This document shows, in pieces, positions 45,385-64,000 of a DNA stretch of 64,000 bases; positions within the stretch are counted from its first letter, which is position 1, and every line of letters starts with the position of its first letter. Source of the stretch: Zygnema circumcarinatum (lineage: Eukaryota > Streptophyta > Zygnematophyceae > Zygnematales > Zygnemataceae); contig CM074811.1 of assembly GCA_037447605.1 (NCBI GenBank), forward strand, positions 1,172,865 through 1,236,864. Reading direction: 5' to 3'. Both the position numbers and the translations under genes were made by a program. Under the pieces are notes generated by a model. The model was not told where the DNA came from, searched no databases, and saw only the letters and a list, made by a program, of their open reading frames with translations.

Positions 45385-46888
45385 GGACGGGTCAATTTAC
45401 GGAGTTTTAAAACCGACGTGGAAAGTTTGTTCGAAAAACCACAAACGGAAGATTTTCAAGTTAAATACATTTTTTAAAAGCTTGCCCTGCCAATAGAGGG
45501 GTGCCACGTGGCGCGCAAGTGGCACTCAGGATTGTTTGAGACTGCCCTGAAATTCGGGCAAGATGAAAATGCCGTTTCAATGTCGGAATTTTGACACTGA
45601 CGTAGTCGTGTGCCACGTGTCGTATTTTTGTTCGCTGCTTAGATTCTATCAGTCCTAGGAGGGCTGCTAGGAAGCTACTATGGTGACGTCATTAAAATGC
45701 TGCAGCCAATCAGAAGTCGCCGACTACCCTTTAAATTGTACATCCTGCGCGTCATGGGCGATAATCTTTGTCGTTTGCGTGGAACAAGGAAATAATATCT
45801 CATATCGCCGAAGTATCGGCTGTGGCCCACATGGCTTGCCGGTGCCGGGCTGCCACCGTTGGCGCCAACACCGTACAGTACTTTCAACCGAGTTTGCCGT
45901 GACCGGCAGTTTTTGTCGGCCATATCCGATACGTCGGCGATACGGGGATATGCATACACTCATCGCAAACGAGAAGCTGGCCGCCACGTCGCACAAGCCG
46001 CCAAGCCCTGCCTGGCCGTGCTTCCTCTCGCTTGGTCGGTGGCTCCTGATTGGCTGCCACACCTCTGCTGACGCATCAGACCATCATCATGGTGCCGCTA
46101 CTGGAGGCGTAATTTGTAATAATATAAAAAGATGAAAAAAAATGAAATCCGGTGCAAGGAAGAACAGGAGCCGTCCGATAATTTGACTGATCGGACGGTA
46201 CAAATTCACTCTGGTCTCCCAGTGTTATGACGTACATTGACGTCATTCAAATAAACCGTACGGTGCTCACAATGGGCCAATCAACGTCGCGACAAAACCT
46301 ACGGCACAGAATTTGTTGCATCCAGGTGCTTGCCACGTCACGTCCGTCACGTCCGTACGGGGATACTCACGTCCAAACGCAACTGCCGCTTTGTCAACAA
46401 ATTCGGGCAGCCACTGAAACATTTCATACCTACACGACCGCGCTGCCCGTGTGTTAGGTCAGAAGTTTGGAACTTTATTCTGCCTGCCCGATGCCGCAAA
46501 TCCAGAGGCGACCCCCCTGCCCGACCAAGAAAACATTTTTCTCCAACCACCAAATATTTATACCTGCCCGTCCGTGCCTGTTCTCGCACTCGTACACCTG
46601 TAACTCCCGTCCCTTCCACCTTCCAACCCTCCCTAACCTCGAGATCGTCCAATGACGACCTGCCACGTGCACACGTGTGAACACGTGGCGAATCGCCATT
46701 GGCAGGTGCCCGCCCATAATGGTCAACCGAAGGTGCTCCCCCGTCCCTCCCTCACCGGCCCTTTCTCCTCTCTCCCTCCCTCCTTTTCTCCCTCCCTCCC
46801 TCCCTCGCCCTCCTCCCGCCTGCGCGGCATGCCTCTGCTTCCCTCCCCCCTCAAACCCTAACTGAGGGCCCACTGCTGCACAGAAGCC
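45385..46888. other. Intergenic between divergent reductase and GT61 genes
   Basis: No gene seen. CACGTG at 45508-45513, a small AA-rich stretch near 46130 and the G-box cluster at 46664-46687 are the only structured features. Confidence 0.45.
46651..46703 (+). promoter_or_regulatory. Triple G-box cluster upstream of the GT61 gene
   Basis: CACGTG at 46664-46669, ACACGTGT at 46671-46678 and CACGTG at 46682-46687 fall within 24 bp. They are flanked by CCAAT (near 46650) and ATTGGC (near 46698), about 200 bp before the ATG. Confidence 0.55.
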
Positions 46889-49800
46889 ATGGCGGCTGTG
46901 GCGGGCCCTGCAAGGCGGGGCTGGGCCGCCCTCTTTGCGCGCTCCTCGTCTCTCCGCGGGGCCGCCCCGAAGCGCAGCTTCCTCGCCCCTTCCACTGCGC
47001 GAGAGTGGCCCTCGCGGCGGCGCAAAGGCGGGGGCAAGACCGCGCGGGACTTGTGCGGCGCTGTCCTGTGGCAGGTGCTCCCCTCGCCTTGCAGGGCCTG
47101 CTCCAGGACGCAGGGAGGCTGCACATTGCTAGGGCTTGAGCATGTCTGTACGTTTTTGGGATCTCAGACCGGTATTGACGTTTTCTAGGGTTAAGTTCAG
47201 CGTTGACCTGTTTTAAGGTTAGCTATGATGTCTTGAGGGTCAGCGTGTAAGTAGTCCTCATTTCAGTGAACCATTCGATCGGGGATTTAGAGAGTGATCG
47301 ACGTTATCATTCAGTAGTTTTATCTGCTTTTTTAACCGTGATTTATTCATTGTTTCCAAACTAGTTAACGCTTAGCATTCTAACACTTCCGAGAATTTTC
47401 ATATTCTCGATTGCCATCCTCGTCTTTCATGTGACAATTGCTGGAGTCCTACATTAGGTCAAAAACCTTTTTTTTGTATCTGATTTTTACAGTTCTGATT
47501 TTCCCTTTTGCACACGACATACTACCCATACATATTTGAAGTCATTGATCCTCAAGCATATTCTCTTTTAGGGCGCTGCTGATTTTGATTTATGAACTTC
47601 TTTTGCTAGCAGAATGTCGAGGTTTAGGGCGTAGCTCTGCTGCTTTGTTCAAGAAACTTTCTCAAATGGTTGGCCCACTCCATGGCTGGGATTTGGTTAG
47701 GTTTCAGTTCAAAACGACGGAAAGCGGAGCCGCTTGAGGCCGTGCTGTTGGTCAATGCAGCTCGTTTTGATGTTGCTCGTTTCGTTGACAGTTGCGAAAT
47801 TCATTCTTGGAAAGCTGGGTCCTTCCTTCACAGGAGAAGGAGCCAATTCTTTCAAGCATCTGGTGACTCCTCCCTCTCACTTTCAGCTCTCTCCCATTCC
47901 TCCTTTGTACGCCAAGCTCCCTCCACACAAAAGTCAACTTGGGGATCATCTTATCTTTCTACTCTTCCCTTTTTGGTGGCGTGGTTAGGGGATGGAGGGA
48001 AACTCAACACAAGTACAAGAGGGAAGATCAGTTCGTGATCTTCGGGAAGAGCTGCGAAGAGAAGGAAGGAGGCTGTGGGGAGGCATACGGGAAGCATGGA
48101 GAAGGCCGTTCTATTCCAAAAGCAGTTCAGAGATTTTTCTAGACCCGTGGGAAGTTTCTGCCAAGCCCATTGATAGAGTTCCTCTCGGCTTTGAATTGAG
48201 AACAGAAACAATGCAGCGAGTTCTCATAGATGAAATCTATCACTGGCACGACGCAATCAGGGCGCAACCATGTAATGAAACTTTGGAATGTCCGAGATTT
48301 AGCAAGTGTTCGGACCCTGCTTCATATGCAGTCGGAATATGTCGAAATTCGGATCTTATCGATAAGAAGTTTGTGGGCAAACTTCCGCTGAATTTCCCGC
48401 CGATGAAGAAATTGGATCGGACTTTGGTGGCGACAATGGCGGACTTTAGAGTGAGTTGAGGAGCTCATTTGGGCTATGCCAAACCTAGACTAAAATAAAT
48501 ACTTAAGTAATACGGATGCTGAAACCTATGGGAAGAATAATTCCTAGACTGCTGTGCTGGACGATTGTATAGAATCAATTCCGGTTTTAACACCACTTCA
48601 ATATGGACGAGGACAATTCTGAAAATAATGTTGACTTGGTTGTTTTTTTTTTTGTGTCCAGGGGAAGGTGTACATACTCGAGAACGTTTTTGTCAATGTG
48701 AAAGGCCACGTGTTCAACAAAACACATTTTTTCATTTTAGGGGGTTGCGCTTCATACACTGAGAATTATGTCTATTCTGCAAAAACCAAGTAGGGCTTCC
48801 CCTCCCCTTCTCCCATTCCCTCTCTTCTTCAACCTGTTATTCTTCAGCCTCCTCTTCCATCTCATCTCCCCCTTCCACCTTTCTTTCCCTGTCTCCTTCC
48901 TTCCTCCTCTCTCCTCCCCTCATTCGCTTTCACTCACTCCCTCCCTCTTGCCCTCATTCCCCGCTCCCGCTTCTCCCCTCCCTCCCTCCCTCTCCTCACT
49001 CCCACGCTCTCGCTCTCTCTCTGTCCCTCTCAACACATCCTCCTATGCTCTCCCCCTCCCTCCCTCTCACACCTCCCACGCTCTCGCTCTCTCTCTGTCC
49101 CTCTCAGCACATCCTCCTATGCTCTCCCCCTCCCTCCCTCTCCTCACACCTCCCACGCTCTCGCTCTCTCTCTGTCCCTCTCAATACATCCTCCTATGCT
49201 CTTCCCCTCCCTCCCTCTCCTCACACCTCCCACGCTCTCGCTCTCTCTCTGTCCCTCTCAACACATCCTCCTATGCTCTCTCCCTCTCTATCTCCCTCCC
49301 CCCATCTCTCCTTCTCCCGCCTCCTCCCGCGCTCCCTTCTGCAGTCTGACGCGGTTCAGCGTGCTGGCCAACCTGGTCACATGGAGCGGCCAAAACTTCT
49401 TCCACGCTCTCACGGAAACACTGCCGGACCTCCTCCTCCTCGACCCCATTCTCAAGAAATTTCCGGTGCGCCCTGAACCCCATGCGCTCGGAATAGCTCC
49501 AAAACCTTGAAAACTGCTTATCTAAGATCTGGGTTTCTAATCTCAGGACTTTCCTCTCACTCTATCCCTCTCGCTCTCCTTCTCCCTCCCACTCTCTCTC
49601 CCTCTCAATGCTCCTAACAGCACATTCCGATCGCCACGAAGAAGTATCAGGTGAAGAAAGGAGTTGGCGTGGCACCCATAGCGACGCATTTAGGGTTCAA
49701 CATTTCCGCTCTCAACCTGCAGTACCTGCAGGACCACATCAGCGATAAAAAAGTGAAGCACGAGAATTTGTTCTTTGCGAAGAGAGTTCTTGTTCCTGGC

Positions 49801-50761
49801 CACCAATTCTGTGGGAAGCCGAGCGGAGCCGTTGTGCACCTCCTGAGGGAGAAACTCCACGTCCCATCTCTCAAGACTGGAAAGTGAGCAATCTTTTGAG
49901 CTGTTTTGTGTATTGAGGTGCTTGAAAACCTGGCATTGTTCTGCTGTTATTTTTGAGCGAAAATCAATTGCGCGTTTGTCCATATATAAAACTGTTTTTT
50001 TCGCTTCATGTTGGCTACAGCTTTTGGGCCTCCGAGCAAGCTGACTTTAGTGAATGTGGAATGGCTTGAGTCTGAGCTTGGACAACAGGAGAACAAGAAT
50101 TACAAGAATAATGACTTGATTGAGAGGTAGAGAGGTAGAGAAAGAGAGGGAGAGAGTAACTAAGAGAGTGGACGAGAGTGTTCCAGCTTTGAGCCTCTCT
50201 GAAATTTGAGAGATGCAAAATGGAATTGTGCCCTGACTTCCTCCCAATGTTGGTCTTTGCAGTGACTCCAGAAACGAAACCACGAGCAACCGCCTCGTCA
50301 GCGCTGCGCTGGCGATGTCTGATTGGCTGGTGGTGGTGGGGAGGAGAGCTTCCGGCCACCCTCGCGCCATTGTGAAGCAGGACGAGCTGCAGCGTTACAT
50401 GGAGCGGCTCTATGGGAGGGACCGGGTGGTGAGCTTTTGGGGGAACCTGACGGTACCTGCAACGCTAACGCTGTTCCGTAGAACGCTGCTGTTCGTTTCG
50501 CCGCATGGAGCGGGCATGACCAATTTGCTGTTCATGCAAAAAGGGGCGGCCGTGCTGGAAGTGATGCCGAGAAACTGGTCAAACCCGTGCTACCATTTTC
50601 TGTCAGATCGATGTGGGCTGGATTACTATCTTTTGTACGGGGAGGGGAATTTCACCTCGCCCCTTGAGGCGAATTTTACGGAAATTGGGGAGCTCGCTAC
50701 GAAGATCTTTCCTTGGGCTTCAGTGGCTTTGAGAACAGGCTTGAAGGTGGGCGCTTGGTAA
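46889..50761 (+). CDS. GT61-family glycosyltransferase, 7 exons
   Basis: Exons 46889-47074, 47761-47862, 47989-48450, 48662-48789, 49345-49465, 49621-49883, 50263-50761; 586 aa with consistent phase. It has type II topology: a basic N-terminus, then a signal anchor at about 63-80 (LVLMLLVSLTVAKFILG), so a Golgi lumenal enzyme. The catalytic part shows the GT61 (DUF563) signature VSPHGAGMTNLLFM (498-511) and AAVLEVMPRNWSNPCY. Family members transfer xylose, arabinose or GlcNAc onto N-glycans, xylan or EGF domains; the sequence does not tell me which. Intron 4 carries a CT-rich minisatellite directly before the exon-5 acceptor. Exon 2's donor (CTG|GTGACT) was chosen by phase. Confidence 0.85.
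49002..49290 (+). repeat. Minisatellite of about 75-80 bp units in a GT61 intron
   Basis: Four copies of a CT-rich unit with the order CCCACGCTCTCGCTCTCTCT, GTCCCTCTCAACACATCCTC, CTATGCTC, CCTCCCTCCCTCTC. Copies start at about 49001, 49075, 49152 and 49231. It lies within a CT tract from 48790 to 49340. Confidence 0.85.
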
Positions 50762-52405
50762 AGTTAATGGGCATTCGGTAAAGGGCATTGAAGGGTTAAG
50801 GGCATTGAAGTTGAGCCAATGAAGAGGTTGGCGAAGCTTCTGAGGTGTAACATGCTCGCGGGGTAATTTTTTCTGTTATTGGTAGAAAATTCTGGTAGGA
50901 ATTTGTTCTTTTTTCGTTGCTCTATTCGTTATAGATTGTTGCAGATGTACAGTAGTAGCCTAATTGTGAATAATGTGCAATTTCTCTAGAAATTAGGATT
51001 TGCTTAGAAGGTATAGTGAAATTCGAGATGATGCGTAGGCTGAAATCTGAAATGATTTCATAGGCATAGAATAGCAATTGATTTTTTCTTTTTTGGAAGT
51101 CCAAGCATTCTTTATTTTCAATGTATTATTTAGACCTTTGAGGAACGACCCAACTCCCCATTGCAGATGCCGCCCATTACCACGTTGCCATTCTTTTCGA
51201 GACCCATGCCATCCATCCATCCGTCCATCCATGCCATGCCGTGCCATGCCACGTCATGCCATGCCAACTATCCTTCCTGCCTTGGTCTGCATCTTCAAAA
51301 GCTGCCTACACTGTCTTCCCTAACACTGTCCAACCGTACCGTAGTCCCTAATTGACCACCGATATAACGACACGATATTATCGACCCCAGAAGGAAAATA
51401 TAAATACAATACGATACTATCGGCAAATGAATTAATATCCCGATATGATATTTGCCCGTACTCAAAATAAATATAAAGACCCCGATACGATATTATCGGA
51501 TAGAGGTGTGCGTCTACAGTTTGTTTCTGCTGTGTTCCTGCGCAGCCTTACAAGGCTTTACGGCTGTGCCCGCATCTTCGAGTACGCTCTGAACACACCT
51601 TTTGGAAGCCTCACAGGCAGGCAGGCCTTCACTCAGCTCCTCTTTCTGCCAAGGTAGAAGATAAGAGAGGAGAGGCCTTTTTTTGGAACTTTTGGGGTCT
51701 GCAAATGCTGCCAGATTATCGTTGTTTGGCTGCAAGGCTGCACTAGATGTGTATTTTAGGGATGAACTTTCTTAATAGGTGATGATATCTCAAACCTAGC
51801 AAATTGATGGAAAAGATGCGAACAATAGAACGGGAATAGCCATTTTCGGTAGCACTAAAAGCGACAGGTCCGTATGACAGGAAGCATGGGAAGCAGAGCG
51901 AGAGGTACATCGCATCGCTCTGTAGGATAAAAGAAAGCAGAGGTCGCCAACTAGCAGTGCTGTAAGGTAAAGCTGATGCCATTCATCCATGAGCATTCTG
52001 CACTCTTCATTGTGCATCACATCTCGGCTTGTAGACTCGCGCCGCAAAAGCCGAACTTAGGGCTACATATTAGGGTTTAGATATGCCAGCAGGCGCTTGA
52101 TACAACATTTATTTTTGCAAGCTTGACCACCCGCGATAAGTGATTAATCTTCAAAGGCTGCAAGGTCAAACGTATGCTGCGCTTAGAGTACTGTTAAAAA
52201 AATTGCCAATATCTTACATTGTTACATTAAATCTCTTCAAATAGATGAATGCAACAGGAGGATAACCGAAATCGTTTTTTTTTTGCGGCTGGTTGAATAA
52301 TGGGTAAAGTAGCGTTTTACGAGCGGTGCTACTTCTAACCGACAACCTAGGAAGCATCGTCTATCTGAGGTTCTTCAAGGGAGGACGTGACGAAATTGTC
52401 TGCGG
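50762..52405. other. Intergenic, no supported gene
   Basis: It contains a CCATC/ATGCC microsatellite (51206-51265) and a degenerate CGATA-rich palindromic repeat field (51355-51510). An exon-like frame at about 51544-51655 follows a CCTGCGCAG acceptor (SLTRLYGCARIFEYALNTPF) but connects to nothing I recognise. Confidence 0.4.
51355..51510. repeat. Degenerate CGATATTATCG-type palindromic repeats
   Basis: Repeated ACGATATTATCG, ACGATACTATCGG, CCCGATATGATATT and CCGATACGATATTATCGG, each near-palindromic, are spaced 30-45 bp apart in AT-rich DNA. Confidence 0.6.
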
Positions 52406-57438
<5,033 letters not shown>

Positions 57439-58114
57439 CAGGCAGGCCACTGGTGGAATGGTGTGTGTAGGAACTGCCTTTTTCGCCAGGGGTGGCTCTA
57501 TGGGGAATGGGAACGGGATGGGAAGAGAGTGGGCGCCGGGGGAGGGACACGCACAGCATCGTGTAAAATTATTGCACGTAGCTATCGCACGTTGTTCCAG
57601 TTTCCAGCCTTGTCAGCTGTGCCGTCTATAGAGGTCCTTTTGCAAGAGCTGTGGCTCGTGAGCCAGGGTTAGAGTTGGCGGAAACATTCCGTCTGTCCTT
57701 TCCTCCACATTCCCCCTTGTTTTCCGTTTCAACCCTCCATTCCAAATGTTCAGAGCCTAATGAGCACTTCATCTCTTCCCACCTACACTCCCTCTATGCA
57801 CACACGGTGTTGTCAAAGGGAAATATGTGAAACGAAGGGAGGCGAAGAAGGGAAGGGAGGCAGGAAGGAGGGGGCGGGGGAGTATCATTCTTGAAAGCGG
57901 ATCTAAAGGAGACAAGGGAAAGAGGCACCATATAACGGATGCGCATAGACTTCTCGCAGGCAGCATCGACCAAAACACCTAAAAAAAGGACCACTATTTT
58001 CTTCAAATGAAGCCGTGCATTACACAGAACAGGTCCTGTTTTGTTAATTGAATACATAAAGGGAGCATCCGCCCCCGCCCTGCCTGCCACGTGGCAGAGA
58101 GAGAGAGAGAGAGC
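57439..58114. other. Short tail-to-tail intergenic region GCN5 / HemB
   Basis: No gene. A palindromic CCACGTGG at 58087-58094 and a short GA tract lie just past the HemB stop, so here the G-box is not upstream of an identified gene. Confidence 0.5.
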
Positions 58115-62618
<4,504 letters not shown>

Positions 62619-62826
62619 GGCTTCCCGCTCACGACCTTGCGGGACGCAAGCTGTGCTGCGCTACTAAGAGGGAGAGGGCGAGGGGGAGAGAGCGAGCGCG
62701 AGATCGCGAGAGGGAGAGGGGGAGGGAGAGGGAGTGGGAGAGGGAGAGGGGCATCTCTGCGCCACGACGACACGTCACCGCGGAAGGAGTCTGGATGGAC
62801 GGCGGAGATTCGATCGCTGGTGGCGT

Positions 62827-62840
62827 ATTGGCGCCACGTG
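62827..62840 (-). promoter_or_regulatory. G-box next to ATTGG upstream of HemB
   Basis: ATTGGCGCCACGTGGCG: CACGTG at 62835-62840, ATTGG at 62827-62831, about 217 bp upstream of the start codon. G-boxes are common in light-regulated tetrapyrrole genes. Confidence 0.5.
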
Positions 62841-63378
62841 GCGACGCAGGAGGGGCTCCAAGATGCGCGCCATATCCAGCCCGGCCGCGGCAATATCCGA
62901 AACGTGTCCTCGCGCGCAGTGGGAGCACCTCCGACTGGGACCGGCGATGAAGTGTGAACATGGCCAGGTGCGGGAGGACGATGCAGTGGGAACACGGACA
63001 GATGTATGGTAATGGAATAAGGGGCGTATGAAAAGTGGCGTCGTTGCCAGTGTGAACAGGGCGAAGGCAGACAGACGAGGATGCAGGTCACAACAGAGAA
63101 GAGCTTCAGAACTTGACATTCACAAAAGCTTGGAAGCACAACATTGGCCTACTTGGCTCGCTCCCTCAGTCGATTTCGCCCACTCCTAAGAACAAACATT
63201 ACCATGAGGGTAATAGGCATTCTTGTACATTTGATGGCCTCGCCATCCCTGAGATCAATGCCACTCCCCTTTCTCATTCTCCACTTAAAGAAGACGAACA
63301 CACAAACACGTAATCACGCCCAACACAAGCACGGCCGATCGACAGAGCACAAGTGACCCCAAAGGGCTGAGGACATTT
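62841..63378. other. Intergenic between HemB and RlmN, with hairpin repeat
   Basis: No gene seen. A GA tract (about 62670-62750) lies in the HemB 5' region, and a copy of the dispersed hairpin repeat at 63223-63267. Confidence 0.45.
63223..63267 (+). repeat. Dispersed hairpin repeat, copy 2
   Basis: TTGTACATTTGATGGCCTCG, CCATC, CCTGAGATCAATGCCACTCC. It matches the copies at 1231 and 23672 (minus) over about 45 bp. Confidence 0.65.
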
Positions 63379-63992
63379 TCAGAGGGACAGCGCCTGGGGG
63401 GGCTTCCAGCCGCTCATGGGGCGGCCCAGCTGCCCACACGCCGCCATCTCGTCGTCGCCGCGGCTCTGCCTTACAAACACGAGCCTCCCCCCGGCAATGA
63501 GCGCTTCTTTGAACTTGACGAGCTGCTCCGGCGAGGATGGCTGAAAGGGCGTGCCCTCATGGGCATTGAAAACGATGAGGTTGATCTTGCATGGAAGGCC
63601 TTCTGTTAGCCCCAGCAAGCGCTGCGCGTCTTCCAAACTGAGTGCCCAGAGAGGATTCCAACCCGGTAAGAAGGTTAGTTGACATGGAAAGAGATGGGGA
63701 GCAAATGACCACAGTTGAAAGGCTGGAATGGAGGTATTGGTAGAGCTGTAGAAGTTTGAGCAGTCAAGACAAAGTTCATCGCAGTACAAGTTGACCTTTT
63801 CATAATGTGAGATCTCCACCTCTTCGTAACATGGTTGCCATTCAGGGCCTACCTGTCATTGATTCCTGCAAGCATTATATACTCGAGGAGCACGTGGTCC
63901 TGCTGCTTTGTCCTCGGGAACTCCTCCCGCAGCGCACCAAGCAGAGTAGCTATGTCATAGCGCTTATTGATGGGCATGATAGCACTCCTCAC
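63379..63992 (-). CDS. rlmN: RlmN-type radical-SAM rRNA methyltransferase, C-terminal exons
   Basis: Only the last two exons are inside the window: 63992-63853 and 63637-63379; the rest lies beyond 64000. The enzyme methylates C2 of an adenine in 23S rRNA (and some tRNA) by a two-cysteine radical-SAM mechanism. Seen: IMPINKRYDIATLLGAL, HVLLEYIMLAGINDSLEDAQ, INLIVFNAHEGTPFQPSS and the terminal RQSRGDDEMAACGQLG, which contains the cysteine that forms the methyl-enzyme intermediate. The radical-SAM CxxxCxxC motif would lie upstream and is not visible. After GQLG there is an extra GRPMSGWKPPQALSL tail. A bacterial-type enzyme in this genome is most likely plastid- or mitochondrion-targeted; the targeting peptide is off-window. 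Confidence 0.9.
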
Positions 63993-64000
63993 CTGCGTTT

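Noticed and set aside
48768-49349. 193-codon Pro/Ser/Leu frame
   Set aside because: It lies in the GT61 intron minisatellite; the neighbouring exons splice in phase without it.
51544-51655. Exon-like frame SLTRLYGCARIFEYALNTPF
   Set aside because: It has a good acceptor and a GTAGAAG donor but does not join any exon in phase, has no known motif, and lies between the GT61 and GCN5 genes.

Overview
This window is nuclear DNA from a eukaryote of the green lineage. The genes have many GT-AG introns with polypyrimidine tracts. Several proteins are plant-type: a plastid Mg-type HemB, a VAMP72-like longin R-SNARE, a plant-style LRR ectodomain, and a plastid/organelle-type RlmN. The window also holds CEP164, a centriolar distal-appendage protein that seed plants lack, so the organism probably makes flagellated cells. 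A streptophyte alga or a seed-free plant fits best; I cannot name the species.

Layout. 1-8713: mostly repetitive DNA. It holds the end of a Mutator-like element with a dead FAR1/MULE-type domain (1-789), TTAGGG-type interstitial telomeric repeats (3163-3262), a weak two-exon gene model (4651-5251), and two abutting terminal-inverted-repeat elements (6577-7510 and 7517-8289). 8714-22690 (+): a 20-exon CEP164 gene whose phases close exactly, giving 2238 aa, with one 3.3-kb coiled-coil exon. 24681-28432 (-): RBM42 RNA-binding protein. 28704-30436: a long-TIR element with a 699-bp fold-back element nested inside it; both have 8-bp target duplications. 31481-33475 (+): VAMP7/VAMP72. 34662-37698 (-): a coiled-coil protein of unknown function. 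39053-42903 (+): an LRR receptor-like membrane protein without a kinase. 43891-44955 (-): an intronless medium-chain oxidoreductase. 46889-50761 (+): a GT61 glycosyltransferase. 52406-57438 (+): GCN5 histone acetyltransferase with bromodomain. 58115-62618 (-): HemB. 63379-63992 (-): the 3' end of an RlmN-type radical-SAM rRNA methyltransferase that runs off the window.

The genes are unrelated housekeeping and signalling genes, often on alternating strands; there is no operon or cluster logic. Four of them (RBM42, the unknown coiled-coil gene, GT61, HemB) carry palindromic CACGTG boxes, usually next to an ATTGG/CCAAT box, 180-280 bp upstream of the start codon. Gene-free DNA is rich in one-strand CT or GA tracts, microsatellites and short non-autonomous transposons.

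Exons were placed by hand from splice sites, reading phase and family similarity recalled from memory. No database search was run. Exon borders in conserved domains are reliable; first exons and low-complexity linkers are less so.
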